53,674 nt of DNA from the NCBI GenBank assembly GCA_016342495.1, contig JAEIOG010000027.1:1-53674 (forward strand), read 5' to 3'. Position 1 is the first letter of the stretch. Each line of letters begins with the position of its first letter. Shown here one piece after another: positions 10,013-17,744 of the stretch. The stretch is from Phycisphaerae bacterium (GTDB lineage: Bacteria > Planctomycetota > Phycisphaerae > Sedimentisphaerales > SM23-30). A model generated the notes under the pieces. That model worked only from the letters and a program-made list of their open reading frames with translations, did not search any database and was not told the origin of the DNA. The translations under genes were made by a program, and so were the position numbers.

Positions 10013-10315
10013 TTATCGGTTTATTGCGATAATTAATTTTAAATTGCCAATATCAAGCTTGATCTTGCCAATACTAAGCTTGAAATTGCCAATACCTGAC
10101 TTAAAATTACCAATACCAGGCTTCGAATCGCCAATACCTGACTTGAAATTGCCAATATCAGGCTTCGAATCGTCAATACCTGACTTGAAATTGCCAATAT
10201 CAGGCTTCGAATCGTCAATACCTGACTTGAAATTGCCAATATCAAGCTTCAAATCGTCAATACCTGACTTGGAATTACCAATATCAAGCTTCAAATCGCC
10301 AATATCAAGAGGCAT
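10013..10315 (-). CDS. possible heptapeptide-repeat ORF (doubtful)
   Basis: An open frame of 100 codons starts 14 nt after the cheW stop and is made almost entirely of about 13 seven-residue repeats of the type DIGNFKS/GIDDSKP. Position and length would suit an operon gene, but the upstream SD is poor. Two further frames (one on each strand) are also open across the same tract, which is expected of a 21-bp tandem repeat lacking stops. It has no signal peptide or known domain. I consider it more likely a non-coding repeat than a protein. Confidence 0.25.
   Translation of the reverse strand: MPLDIGDLKLDIGNSKSGIDDLKLDIGNFKSGIDDSKPDIGNFKSGIDDSKPDIGNFKSGIGDSKPGIGNFKSGIGNFKLSIGKIKLDIGNLKLIIAINR
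10042..10314. repeat. 21-bp tandem repeat array, about 13 units with 42-bp higher-order period
   Basis: Imperfect 21-bp units resembling TTGCCAATATCAGGCTTCGAA alternate with units such as TCGTCAATACCTGACTTGAAA, giving a 42-bp super-unit in the middle of the array. Units are least alike at both edges and most alike in the centre, consistent with growth by slippage or unequal exchange. Many units contain AAGCTT or TTCGAA palindromes. The array fills the cheW to Fn3 spacer inside an operon. Confidence 0.9.
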
Positions 10316-10328
10316 CTGCCAGGTTCAT

Positions 10329-10856
10329 TTACATTTCGGCATTATTTTCATCATCTTCATAAATATCGGTGATGTTCATTAAGTTCTGGTCAATCAGGGC
10401 TTTTTCGATATCGAGCAGGATTTTGACTTTCCCGCCGACTTTACCCATGCCCAAAATGAAGTTAGTCTCCAGCGAAGAGCCAAATTCCGGGGCCGGCTCG
10501 ATTTCTTCAGCGGTGATATCCAGAACTTCTGAAACATTGTCAACAACGATGCCGGTGGCCAGCGTATTGTCATTTTGTTCGATTTCGATGACAATAATGC
10601 AGGTCTGCTCGGTGATGTTGACTTCTTCCATGGAAAACCGGGTTCGCAGGTCCACAATCGGGATCACCTTACCGCGTAAGTTGATAACGCCTTTGATTTC
10701 CGGTGGTGTCTGCGGTACTGAAGTGATATCCTGGTAACCAATGATTTCTTTGACTTTGAGGATTTGCAGGCCATATTCCTCTTTGCCCAGGGCAAAAGTC
10801 AGGTATTTACCTGCGATGCTGCTGGATGTTTTTAGTCGTTCTAATGTTGTAGCCAT
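10329..10856 (-). CDS. cheW: chemotaxis coupling protein CheW
   Basis: Adaptor that links chemoreceptors to the CheA kinase in the cytoplasm. The 175 residues form a single CheW domain: KYLTFALGKEEYGLQILKVKEI near the start, the conserved PEIKGVINLRGKVIPIVDLR around 52-71, and GIVVDNVSEVLDI later. The acidic tail (IYEDDENNAEM) is extra. A strong SD (AGGGGG) precedes the ATG at 10856. It is the first gene of the minus-strand operon ending with the MCP. CheA, CheY, CheR and CheB are not in this window, so the core pathway must be encoded elsewhere. Confidence 0.96.
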   Translation of the reverse strand: MATTLERLKTSSSIAGKYLTFALGKEEYGLQILKVKEIIGYQDITSVPQTPPEIKGVINLRGKVIPIVDLRTRFSMEEVNITEQTCIIVIEIEQNDNTLATGIVVDNVSEVLDITAEEIEPAPEFGSSLETNFILGMGKVGGKVKILLDIEKALIDQNLMNITDIYEDDENNAEM

Positions 10857-10895
10857 TCGAAGCCCCCTGTAAAAGTAGAATTAATGGTAATAAAA

Positions 10896-11013
10896 GGGGA
10901 CCTCTGGTAATTAACATTTGTTATTACCGGTGATGTCAGTTGCCGGGAGTTTTTTGACCGATGCGACCGACACGCCTCTGGGTTTTCAACAAAATTAATT
11001 GTCAGAGGTTCCC
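10896..11013. other. 118-nt rod-like inverted repeat in the cheW/GH97 gap
   Basis: The 413-bp gap 10857-11269 has no credible gene. It contains an outer inverted repeat, 10896-10914 with 10995-11013 (16 of 19 Watson-Crick; the other three are G-U if transcribed from the plus strand). Inner pairings continue toward the loop: TTTGTT with AACAAA, and TGTCAGTTG with CGACCGACA. An alternative local hairpin, GGTAATTAAC with GTTATTACC, competes with the left arm. It lies about 40 bp upstream of cheW. It could be a leader RNA, a small RNA or a MITE-like element. I match it to no known riboswitch. Confidence 0.65.
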
Positions 11014-11222
11014 AGCTTTAACTTCGACTCAAATAGCAGTTGATATAAGATAAATTCATTAATATTGACTTAGAAGTATGACGAAAATACCCCCGGGGAG
11101 GTAAAGCTCTTGTTGACAATGCTTTATGCCGAGGAAATTGCAGCTGGGAATAATGAAAATTTCCCTGGAGAAATGAAATTAAAAGATTATAGGACAGAAA
11201 ACAGCTCAAAAACCGCCCATTC

Positions 11223-11265
11223 GCTTCTGGTCTCAAGGGAAATATAAGCCCTTGAGACCAGAAGC
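11223..11265 (-). terminator. strong hairpin just after GH97 gene
   Basis: GCTTCTGGTCTCAAGGG (11223-11239) and its exact complement (11249-11265) form a perfect 17-bp stem with a 9-nt loop, 5 bp past the GH97 stop. No T-run follows directly (the nearest is about 10 nt further), so it may be a terminator or an mRNA 3'-end stabiliser. Confidence 0.6.
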
Positions 11266-11269
11266 AGGG

Positions 11270-13201
11270 TTATTTTGTTGGAGTTAATATCATGCAATGA
11301 CCGCCGCCGGGAGCCATTTTGATTTTGATGGTGTCACCGGCACTGATGGTAGTCTTTTTCACCTGATAAGCCTGACGATTATTGATATAATGAGTATCGG
11401 TGGCATCTTCCAGGAGTATTGCCTGGTATTTCCCGGTTTCCAGAAAATCAAGTTTGATCTCTATTTCGCGGGCTTGTTCATTGGTTGCCGATGCGATGAA
11501 TATGTTTTCATCATTGCTGCGCATCATTACAATATACTGGCCTATTTCACCAGCTAAAGTTTTGCTTTGGGTCCAGGGCATTTTTTGTTTAGCCAGAAAA
11601 TTGAACAGCTCCGGGTGTTTTCTATAAGAATCCGCTGAATCCGGCAGGGCACATAAGCCACTGAATGCTATCAAAACCCGGGCAGCTTCTGCGACAATGG
11701 TTGTATGCACTTCTTCAAACATTCTTGGGCGTTGCTGAACCGAATTTTCCAGGTCAAACATGCCATTGCACATATCGATAGCCCCCGGCAGCATATTAAC
11801 AAAGACTTGTGTGCAGAAATGACCTGGGGTAAAAGCCCGCTTGGCATCGGATTGGGAATGACAGAATTCCCTGGTTATACAATTAGGCCAGGTTCGGCTA
11901 TCGCCACATGGTGGAACGGGCCCATCATGGAAATCGCACATCAATTTATATTTGGCACAAAGCTGGATTACCTTACGTGTATGATCAATTTTTGGTTGAC
12001 CGGCGGCGACTCGCATAAAGCCATATTTAATACCAATAGCCCCCCAGTCAGCATAAGCCTTCAATACTTTTTCTAAACCGTATTTTTTAGCCCCCACATC
12101 ATTGAGATAGAGAAATACGCCAATGTTTTTACTGTTAGCATACTTAACCAATGCCGGGACACCTTTGTCGGTTGTGGTTGGGTCAGAGTCCTGGCTGAAC
12201 TCCTTGCCATACCAGTCGGCATCAATTAACAGGTAAGGTATGCCGCTTTCGGCGGCCAGATCTACAAAACGTTTCCATGAATCCATATCCAAATCATAAG
12301 TGAAACCATCATCTGCTTTATGGCCCCATGCCCGCCAGTCCCAAAAAGAAATACCTGGTTTAATCCATGAAGTATCAGCTATCGCGCAGGGAGGGTTTAG
12401 ATTCTCTAATATATCTGAATCTATGAGTGCCCCAGGTTTATCGCCTATTGCTATTACACGCCAGGGAGTTTTCATTGCGGTTTTAATATCAGAAGTTGTT
12501 AGCTTTGACGTAAAGGTATTGCTGTTTTTCTTACTGGTCAATTCCATCCATCCAAAATCATAAATAGCAGCTTCCATTATGGCCATATAACAATTATTAT
12601 CGACTTTGATAGTCATGGGCCATTTTTGTTTCCCATCGACATCAGCCAGTTTAATCGGGCCGACATTAGGCCATTCGCCATTATAAAACCATGCGGTATA
12701 ATTGCCGGCAAACGCAAACTCACTATGGTCGGCATTGACTTTCATTGATTCTAAGGTTTTGCCATCTGCCCCCAGCACATAGCGAAAAGCAACCCCATCA
12801 TTAAAAGCTCGAAATTCAATATCAAGTTTTTGTTTTGATTTTACGCTTACCAGCTTAACTGTCATTTCTCGATAATTATTTATGACCGTTTTCCTTTTGC
12901 CCCAGACTGGCTTCCAGCTGTCATCGACCTTGCGATGTTTCTGGCCAATTTCTTTTAAGCTGGTCAGGTCCAGCCCTTGTATGTCAAGACCGAGCCGGGA
13001 TTCGCTGATTAATACTGTATTATCTCGAAGTACCTTATAATAAGGTATTCCTTCTTTAATTGAAAAGTCGATTTTAGTTCTGCCGTCTGGGGATGTGATG
13101 TTGTTCTGATCGAAAGTATTCTGGCAACCCAGAAGCCCGAAAGTCCCCAGAAAGACTATTGAAAAGATAGCCCAACGTCTTGTTTTTGTATAATTTAACA
13201 T
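11270..13201 (-). CDS. GH97 family glycoside hydrolase lipoprotein
   Basis: Alpha-glycosidase (GH97 enzymes act as alpha-glucosidases or alpha-galactosidases). A signal peptide with lipobox LLGC (Cys26) suggests membrane anchoring. The N-terminal beta-sandwich (about 30-280) opens with SPDGRTKIDFSI and includes FRAFNDGVAFRY. A (beta/alpha)8 barrel follows with SFWDWRAWG and YLLIDADWYG, and a C-terminal beta domain ends the protein. The 643 residues are typical. Active-site positions are atypical: the barrel strand reads GIKYGF (390-395), where retaining members have an Asp nucleophile, and CDFHDG (422-427) replaces the HE motif of SusB-type inverting members. Substrate and mechanism are therefore uncertain. 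Confidence 0.9.
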   Translation of the reverse strand: MLNYTKTRRWAIFSIVFLGTFGLLGCQNTFDQNNITSPDGRTKIDFSIKEGIPYYKVLRDNTVLISESRLGLDIQGLDLTSLKEIGQKHRKVDDSWKPVWGKRKTVINNYREMTVKLVSVKSKQKLDIEFRAFNDGVAFRYVLGADGKTLESMKVNADHSEFAFAGNYTAWFYNGEWPNVGPIKLADVDGKQKWPMTIKVDNNCYMAIMEAAIYDFGWMELTSKKNSNTFTSKLTTSDIKTAMKTPWRVIAIGDKPGALIDSDILENLNPPCAIADTSWIKPGISFWDWRAWGHKADDGFTYDLDMDSWKRFVDLAAESGIPYLLIDADWYGKEFSQDSDPTTTDKGVPALVKYANSKNIGVFLYLNDVGAKKYGLEKVLKAYADWGAIGIKYGFMRVAAGQPKIDHTRKVIQLCAKYKLMCDFHDGPVPPCGDSRTWPNCITREFCHSQSDAKRAFTPGHFCTQVFVNMLPGAIDMCNGMFDLENSVQQRPRMFEEVHTTIVAEAARVLIAFSGLCALPDSADSYRKHPELFNFLAKQKMPWTQSKTLAGEIGQYIVMMRSNDENIFIASATNEQAREIEIKLDFLETGKYQAILLEDATDTHYINNRQAYQVKKTTISAGDTIKIKMAPGGGHCMILTPTK

Positions 13202-13677
13202 GATTTTTCCTTTTTTTTTGTTATTGAACTATATTTTTTAATTACTTTTTTTCCGGTCGATGATTCTGGGTGAAATATGTATAATACCTGATTAAAAGGC
13301 AAAAAATGATGTTTTTGGGGTATTTTTTGCTAATATTCAAAATCTTAATTTACCATATTAACCAAATTGTCAGGCCCAGTATACACATTAAATATATTAA
13401 ATTGAATATATTTACGTTTTTTTTAGAGATATTTGTAGTAAATGAATTTTTCTAGGGTATAATGCACGCATTCTTTAGTTCCTTTATTAAGTTGGATTAT
13501 AAAGAATGATTGGTATTTTATAGTTATAGTTAGGTTTTCCGATATAGTTGGTTTTATTCCTGCCCAATGCGATTTTCGCTTGGTCGTATTTCCTGACAAT
13601 TTGGGCACTTTACCCCTTTCTGTGGATCTGGAAAGTTTAAATGAGATCTGAAAACCCGATGAATATGGAGATATATT
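13202..13677. other. AT-rich non-coding gap upstream of the RRM gene
   Basis: These 476 bp hold no convincing ORF. TATAAT at 13458-13463 is a plausible -10 box, although its -35 (TTGTAG, 19-bp spacing) is poor. If used, the RRM mRNA would carry a leader of about 200 nt, a feature often seen in cold-responsive RNA-binding protein genes. No strong hairpin was seen. Confidence 0.4.
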
Positions 13678-13992
13678 ATGGGTAAAAAGTTATATGTTGG
13701 AAATCTTAGTTACTCAACTGATAGTGCTAGCCTGGAAAACATGTTTTCCGAATTTGGCACAGTTGAAAGTGCAAACGTCATCATGGACCGCGAAACCGGT
13801 CGCAGCAAAGGTTTTGGCTTCGTAGAATTCGCTGAAGAATCCGATGCTCAAGATGCTATTACTGCAATGGATGGCAAAGATAGTGATGGCCGTAGCCTCA
13901 AAGTCAACGAAGCTAAACCACAAGTGAAACGCACTGGCGGTTTCGGTGGCGGCAACGGTGGCGGTGGTGGTGGCGCAAGACGTCGCTACTAA
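13678..13992 (+). CDS. RRM-domain RNA-binding protein with glycine-rich tail
   Basis: Binds single-stranded RNA; bacterial members are often cold-regulated or act as RNA chaperones. One RRM fills residues 1-82 with RNP2 KLYVGNL (4-10) and RNP1 KGFGFVEF (43-50). The tail from about 88 is glycine-rich and ends ARRRY. The layout matches the cyanobacterial Rbp type and plant GRPs. SD GGAG lies 8-9 nt before the ATG. It is monocistronic, with a long upstream leader region and a strong terminator just downstream. Identification of the family is secure; its RNA targets are unknown. Confidence 0.95.
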   Translation: MGKKLYVGNLSYSTDSASLENMFSEFGTVESANVIMDRETGRSKGFGFVEFAEESDAQDAITAMDGKDSDGRSLKVNEAKPQVKRTGGFGGGNGGGGGGARRRY

Positions 13993-14008
13993 TTAAGTTC
14001 TGATTTCT

Positions 14009-14046
14009 AAAAGGGTTCAAAGCTTCATTGCTTTGGACCCTTTTTT
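14009..14046. terminator. bidirectional intrinsic terminator between RRM gene and minus-strand operon
   Basis: GGGTTCAAAGC and GCTTTGGACCC form an 11-bp stem (one G-T) with a 6-nt loop, flanked by AAAA and TTTTTT. It ends the RRM gene on the plus strand and can also serve the thioesterase gene, which stops at 14052 on the minus strand. Confidence 0.92.
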
Positions 14047-14051
14047 AATAG

Positions 14052-14492
14052 CTACGAATCAGTGCGTTTGATACAAAACTTTCCTTTGGCGGTGACTAGA
14101 ACTTTTTCATTTTGCAAAATTTTAGCTTCCAGAAAATATAGAGGAGAATGTACCTTTATGATTTTAGCTCGTATCATGCCTTTAACTTTAGGCAAAACCG
14201 GATGAGCGAATCGAGTTGCCAGTTCCACCGTTACTGCGGTGATTCCCACTGAAAATAAGCATTGACACATTGCCTCATCCAGCAAAGTACAGGTTATTCC
14301 ACCATGTAACATATCAGAATAACCTTGAAAAATTTCATCTAGTTCAAATTCAGCTTCTATCGCTCCTGGTTCACTTACCCGGAAGCTTAGTTTTAAGCCA
14401 TGTTTATTGGTCTTGCTGCAAACAATGCAGCCGGGATGCTCCTTTTGACACATCCCGGCGAGATCTATTTGTGTGTCTGTTTTATTTTTCAT
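14052..14492 (-). CDS. PaaI/YigI-type hotdog-fold thioesterase
   Basis: Probable acyl-CoA thioesterase. The 146 residues form one hotdog domain with the motif GYSDMLHGGITCTLLDEAM, where HGG and the following acidic residue belong to the PaaI-type active site. The N-terminus has a small Cys/His cluster (GMCQKEHPGCIVC) that is not typical and could bind metal. It is the last gene of the minus-strand cluster, 17 bp after the NifX-like gene, so co-transcription is likely. Its substrate and link to the metal-cluster genes are not evident. Confidence 0.85.
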   Translation of the reverse strand: MKNKTDTQIDLAGMCQKEHPGCIVCSKTNKHGLKLSFRVSEPGAIEAEFELDEIFQGYSDMLHGGITCTLLDEAMCQCLFSVGITAVTVELATRFAHPVLPKVKGMIRAKIIKVHSPLYFLEAKILQNEKVLVTAKGKFCIKRTDS

Positions 14493-14509
14493 GTGATATT
14501 TTGTTAACC

Positions 14510-14848
14510 TTAATGGTCGCAGATATTAGTCCCACATTTAAGCTCATTATTCAAGAACATCTCAGCTAATATTTCGGGGCTATCAGCAGGTGCGCCAACC
14601 AAAACCATAACATTATTCTGTTCAAATAGCTGTTGGGCACGCTGTCCCATTCCGCCGGCTATTACCAGATCAACTCCTAAATCACCAATCCATTTGGGCA
14701 ATACTCCAGGTTCATGAGCAGGAGGTGTTAAATCTTCTCGCTGGCCAATTGTTTTATTTTCTTTGTCAATTTGTACAATCGCAAATTTTTCACAATGGCC
14801 AAAGTGCATACATAGTTTTCCGTCTGCTATGGGGATAGCAATTTTCAT
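14510..14848 (-). CDS. NifX/NifB-type Fe-Mo cofactor-binding-like protein
   Basis: Small (112 aa) protein of the dinitrogenase iron-molybdenum cofactor fold (NifX, C-terminal NifB, ORP, MTH1175-like). The N-terminus MKIAIPIADGKLCMHFGHC is characteristic, as is the central DLVIAGGMGQRAQQLF. The CMHFGHC segment could offer Cys/His ligands, and CGTNICDH ends the protein. In anaerobes such proteins bind Fe-S or Mo-containing clusters outside nitrogen fixation. The gap to the upstream ATPase gene is 17 bp, so they are likely co-transcribed. No nif structural genes are present. Its natural cluster is unknown. Confidence 0.9.
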   Translation of the reverse strand: MKIAIPIADGKLCMHFGHCEKFAIVQIDKENKTIGQREDLTPPAHEPGVLPKWIGDLGVDLVIAGGMGQRAQQLFEQNNVMVLVGAPADSPEILAEMFLNNELKCGTNICDH

Positions 14849-14865
14849 GTTCTTATTCCTTAAAA

Positions 14866-16683
14866 TTATAGTGAAAGTTTACTGATTATCTTTTGCCAGA
14901 TAATTCTTATTTCTTTTGCCAAAGGGCAATTGTCAGCATATTCCAGCAAGGTTTGACCTTGCTGTTGGGCGGCGGTAAATAGTGGGCTGTATCCAAGTTG
15001 GCCCAGAACTTCAATATTATTGTCCTTGCCGCATTTTACAATTTTTTCGCTGATATCAAGATTGATATCTGATTTATTGATTATGATCCCAGCTTTAATT
15101 TTGAAATGCTGCACCAGTTCAATTATTCTTTGCAGGTCATGCAAGCCTGAGACTGTTGGCTCTGTTACCAGTACCGCATAACTTGTTGCTCCAATCGATG
15201 CGATTACCGGGCAACCTGTCCCAGGGGCACCATCCAGCACAACAGGTCTATTTATATCATGAACGTTAATTCGGTTGGCCGCATTCTTTCTTACCAATGT
15301 TACCAGTTTTCCGGAATTTTCCATGCCTGGGTTTAATGTTGCGTGGCTCATCTTGCCATAACGTATATTGGAGAAGTACCAACGGCCATCAATAGAATCT
15401 TTTTGATCAATGGCATCTACAGGGCAGACATGCAGGCAAGCGCCGCAGCCTTCGCAATTATCAACGATTTGATATGTTTTGTTTTCATTCTGTTTGACGG
15501 CGTTAAACTGGCAAATATTGTGGCATTGGCTGCAAATGGTACATTTTTCAGTATTAATGACCATTTTTCGACCGCCAATAAATTTCTCACATTCCAATAT
15601 ATCCGGCTTAAAGAGCAAATGTAAATCCGAAGCATCTACATCGCAATCACCAACGGTTCCTTTTGCCAGCTGCCCAAAACAGGCCGCCAGTGATGTTTTG
15701 CCCGACCCGCCTTTGCCGCTGATTATGGTAATTTCTTTTGGCGATACCATGCTGTCGGCGATCTCTCTTTTTTCGTAGTCTTTATATCGGGCTAAATACA
15801 TGGGCTCTTGTAGCAAAGTTGCTTTCGATGATTTTGCAATAGGTCTTTGAGTCAGCTTAGCGGCAATATTATCAAATATTTCCTGAAGTCCATCAATCTG
15901 ATTTGTCGGTAATTGACCAGTAGAATAGCATTGAGCTATTTCTTTGCTATCAGGTATTTGGCCAATAATTTCTAATTGTTGGCTTATGCACCAATTCTGC
16001 AGTGCTTTTAGATTGCCAGTCTCGGCTCGATTAATGATAATGCACGGTTCGATATTCATCGCCTGACACATTTTTACCGAAAGCTTCAAGTCATGTATAC
16101 CAAAACGTGTTGGGTCAGTTACCAGCACCACATGATCAGTGTCTTTTATGGTATTTACTACCGGACAACTAGTCCCCGGAGGCGAATCCAATATGACGAA
16201 TTCATTTTTTGGGGTGGTTTTGAGCATCTCAATTAATTTGACAGTCATTCCACCGGCTCCGGCTTGCAAAGTCCCCCAGTGCAGATCAATACCATCACAG
16301 TTACTATTATAGATATCACCAATTTTTCTTTGGCCAATTATTAGGGCATCTTTAGGGCATACTAACTGGCATGCCTGGCACCATCGGCAAAGCTCAGGAA
16401 ATACCATCGCGGTTTTTTTACCTACCACTATGGCATTAAAATAACATGCATGGCTGCATTTGCCGCACAGGTCGCATTTATCCGGGTCAAATCCTTCGAC
16501 ACAATTATTAAATTGTGGTTTTTTCTCGACATCGGTTGGTTTTAAAAATAGATGCGCATTGGGTGCTTCTACATCGCAGTCAATAAAAGATACTTTTTGT
16601 TTTTTGGCTAATGAGTCAGCCAAACAGGTAGCTACAAAGGTTTTGCCAACGCCGCCTTTACCGCTGGTTATCGCTATTTTCAT
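14866..16683 (-). CDS. fused tandem MinD/ParA-type ATPase with four ferredoxin clusters
   Basis: One 605-residue polypeptide containing two complete copies of the P-loop ATPase/ferredoxin protein usually encoded as two adjacent genes in anaerobes. Copy 1 has deviant Walker A GKGGVGKT (8-15), two 4Fe-4S motifs (Cys70/73/76/80 and Cys99/102/105/109) and DSPPGTSCP (166-174). A linker of about 40 residues follows. Copy 2 has ISGKGGSGKT (321-330), Cys381/384/387/391, Cys410/413/416/420 and DGAPGTGCP (484-492). Such proteins are thought to assemble or transfer metal clusters with NifX-like partners, which are encoded on both sides. It resembles the Desulfovibrio ORP-complex pair DVU2103/DVU2104 fused. 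No internal start or stop splits it. Confidence 0.93.
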   Translation of the reverse strand: MKIAITSGKGGVGKTFVATCLADSLAKKQKVSFIDCDVEAPNAHLFLKPTDVEKKPQFNNCVEGFDPDKCDLCGKCSHACYFNAIVVGKKTAMVFPELCRWCQACQLVCPKDALIIGQRKIGDIYNSNCDGIDLHWGTLQAGAGGMTVKLIEMLKTTPKNEFVILDSPPGTSCPVVNTIKDTDHVVLVTDPTRFGIHDLKLSVKMCQAMNIEPCIIINRAETGNLKALQNWCISQQLEIIGQIPDSKEIAQCYSTGQLPTNQIDGLQEIFDNIAAKLTQRPIAKSSKATLLQEPMYLARYKDYEKREIADSMVSPKEITIISGKGGSGKTSLAACFGQLAKGTVGDCDVDASDLHLLFKPDILECEKFIGGRKMVINTEKCTICSQCHNICQFNAVKQNENKTYQIVDNCEGCGACLHVCPVDAIDQKDSIDGRWYFSNIRYGKMSHATLNPGMENSGKLVTLVRKNAANRINVHDINRPVVLDGAPGTGCPVIASIGATSYAVLVTEPTVSGLHDLQRIIELVQHFKIKAGIIINKSDINLDISEKIVKCGKDNNIEVLGQLGYSPLFTAAQQQGQTLLEYADNCPLAKEIRIIWQKIISKLSL

Positions 16684-16764
16684 TTTTTATTTTCAAATCC
16701 TTATGTTCTTGTTCCAGCATTTCTATTCTTTAAGAAATACTCAGTTGGTCCTGCGATTCAATAA

Positions 16765-17738
16765 CTATTTCTTGGCTTGTGGCGGGCCAAATATCTTATC
16801 GGTAAATTTGACATACCACGCAGCTGATTGAACCTGTATTATATATGCTAAAGCGATAATTAAAGCTATTTCTGTTCCTTGTTTGCCAAAAACTGTCATC
16901 GCAATAGCCAGGGCAATCGATAGGTTTCGCATAACTGTGCCATAGACCAAAGCAATGCCATCTTCTCTATTAAAAAATAATTTCCCTACGATTGTACTTA
17001 ATAAAAAATTAAAACTGTAAAGTAATAGCAATGGTATTAATATGTATAGTAACTCCATGGGCTGGTCAACTATCGTTTTGGCCTTTAATGCCATTGCTAC
17101 AAAAACAATTCCCAAAACCCAATAGTTGAAATCATGGGAAATTTCTTTTTAATATCCTTTTGATATTTTTCCTGGCCATATTTCCAGATTATAAATCTTT
17201 GGGTTCCATAGCCGGCAATCATAGGCAAAAAAACTATGATAACTATCTGTTTGAAAACATTTAATAAAGGAATTTCAATAGCAGCTCCCATCAGCCATTT
17301 AGCATAAAGAGGTGTTGCCAATGAACCAATTATAAGGCCAACTACTGTCATTTTGATGGCTGCATTAATATTGCCTTTGGCAAAACCTGTCCATGAGATG
17401 GTCATGCCGCTGGTTGGCAATAATGCTGCTAAAAGCAAGCCAAGGGCTGTCAACGGTTTATCATTAAAAAACAGTTTGCCGATCCCAAATGCCAGAAAAG
17501 GAATAATAGCAAAATTGATAAATTGGGTTGCCAGCTGAACTTTCGTATCGCCTTTTGAGAATACCTTTTTAATCTGGAGATTCACCATCATCGGGTATAC
17601 CATTAAGAAGGTTAAAGGCATAATAGTGATTTTCAGGCATGAAGGATCATTGGTATAACCAACTATAATGCCTAAAACCATACATATTGGTATATTGTAT
17701 ACCAGATATTTCTGTAATAATGATATTTTATTCCACAT
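16765..17738 (-). pseudogene. BASS/ArsB-type permease, frameshifted
   Basis: Membrane transporter of the bile acid:sodium symporter superfamily (COG0798-like), often annotated arsenic resistance. Two overlapping ORFs, 17097-17738 and 16765-17115, give the N- and C-terminal parts of one permease of about 324 residues and ten helices. The frame changes by one base, most likely at the A5G tract (17146-17150 on the plus strand shows T5): one extra base, or a -1 slip there, gives the continuous KDIKKEISHDFNYWVLG. The ACR3 catalytic Cys is not visible; the equivalent helix reads LLPTSGMTISWTGFAKG, so arsenite transport is doubtful. It may be a pseudogene, a sequencing indel or frameshift expression. 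It lies 6 bp after the CxxC gene. Confidence 0.75.
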
Positions 17739-17744
17739 TTTTCT

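Noticed and set aside
10042-10314. CRISPR array
   Set aside because: Units are contiguous 21-bp imperfect repeats without unique spacers, and no cas genes are nearby.
10896-11013. Cyclic-di-GMP (GEMM) riboswitch upstream of the chemotaxis operon
   Set aside because: Location is attractive, but the conserved GEMM core and tetraloop receptor are not present in either strand as far as I can read.
11018-11236. 72-codon minus ORF between cheW and GH97
   Set aside because: No SD, no domain, and it overlaps the strong hairpin region.
14510-16683. Nitrogenase maturation locus
   Set aside because: NifX-like and MinD-ferredoxin proteins occur widely in anaerobes; no nifHDK, nifB or nifEN genes are seen.
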